Below are positions 6,558-6,594 of a stretch of DNA of 6,594 nt, one piece after another. A model generated the notes under the pieces. That model saw only the letters and a list, made by a program, of their open reading frames with translations. It was not told where the DNA came from and ran no database searches. Position 1 is the stretch's first letter, and every line of letters starts with the position of its first letter. The translations under genes were made by a program, and so were the position numbers. Source of the stretch: Niastella sp. (GTDB taxonomy: Bacteria > Bacteroidota > Bacteroidia > Chitinophagales > Chitinophagaceae); NCBI GenBank assembly GCA_021154515.1, contig JAJKIL010000222.1, positions 1-6,594 of the forward strand. The letters are read 5' to 3'.

Positions 6558-6594
6558 ATGAAAATAGAGAGGAATGTTACCATTTCGCGAGCCC
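6558..6594 (+). CDS. possible start of a further gene, cut by the window end
   Basis: An ATG at 6558 opens a frame that stays open to the window edge and reads MKIERNVTISRA. Twelve codons are too few to recognise a family. The purine-rich leader before it and the same strand as the ATPase are compatible with a next gene, for example an adaptor or another permease, but this is a guess and the frame could be open by chance. Confidence 0.22.
   Translation, partial: MKIERNVTISRA

Overview
This window looks like part of the chromosome of a member of the Bacteroidota, probably of the Chitinophagaceae type (Niastella/Chitinophaga-like). The placement is inferred from two things. The genes are long permeases of about 800 residues with duplicated MacB_PCD-FtsX modules, and upstream of the starts there is mostly no Shine-Dalgarno sequence, only A-rich spacers. 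No rRNA or other taxonomic marker is present.

All recognisable genes lie on the + strand. Bases 1-738 hold the C-terminal end of a first FtsX/MacB-type ABC permease, cut by the window edge. Bases 766-3177 hold a second, full-size permease whose reading frame is broken by one in-frame TAA at 1402-1404; the frame and the family similarity continue unchanged on both sides. Bases 3205-5631 hold a third, intact 808-residue permease. The three follow one another with spacers of exactly 27 bp and are probably one operon. A 147-bp gap follows, then a MacB/LolD-type ABC ATPase (5779-6447). The last 147 bp are noncoding: short direct repeats built on GTTGAC/GTTGAT, then a purine-rich, C-free tract, and perhaps the first codons of another gene at 6558.

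The likely picture is a type VII (MacB/FtsX/LolCDE-like) ABC system, in which permease dimers with large periplasmic domains are driven by a cytoplasmic ATPase, here possibly one ATPase shared by several paralogous permeases. These systems work by mechanotransmission across the inner membrane and serve in export of drugs, peptides or lipoproteins, or in sensing. The substrate cannot be told from the sequence. No HlyD adaptor, TolC-like channel or regulator is visible.

I do not see a convincing new kind of system. The observations most worth checking are the nonsense codon in the middle permease (with a GGAG-ATG possible restart downstream), the repeat array after the ATPase, and a partial sigma-54-like element before the ATPase.
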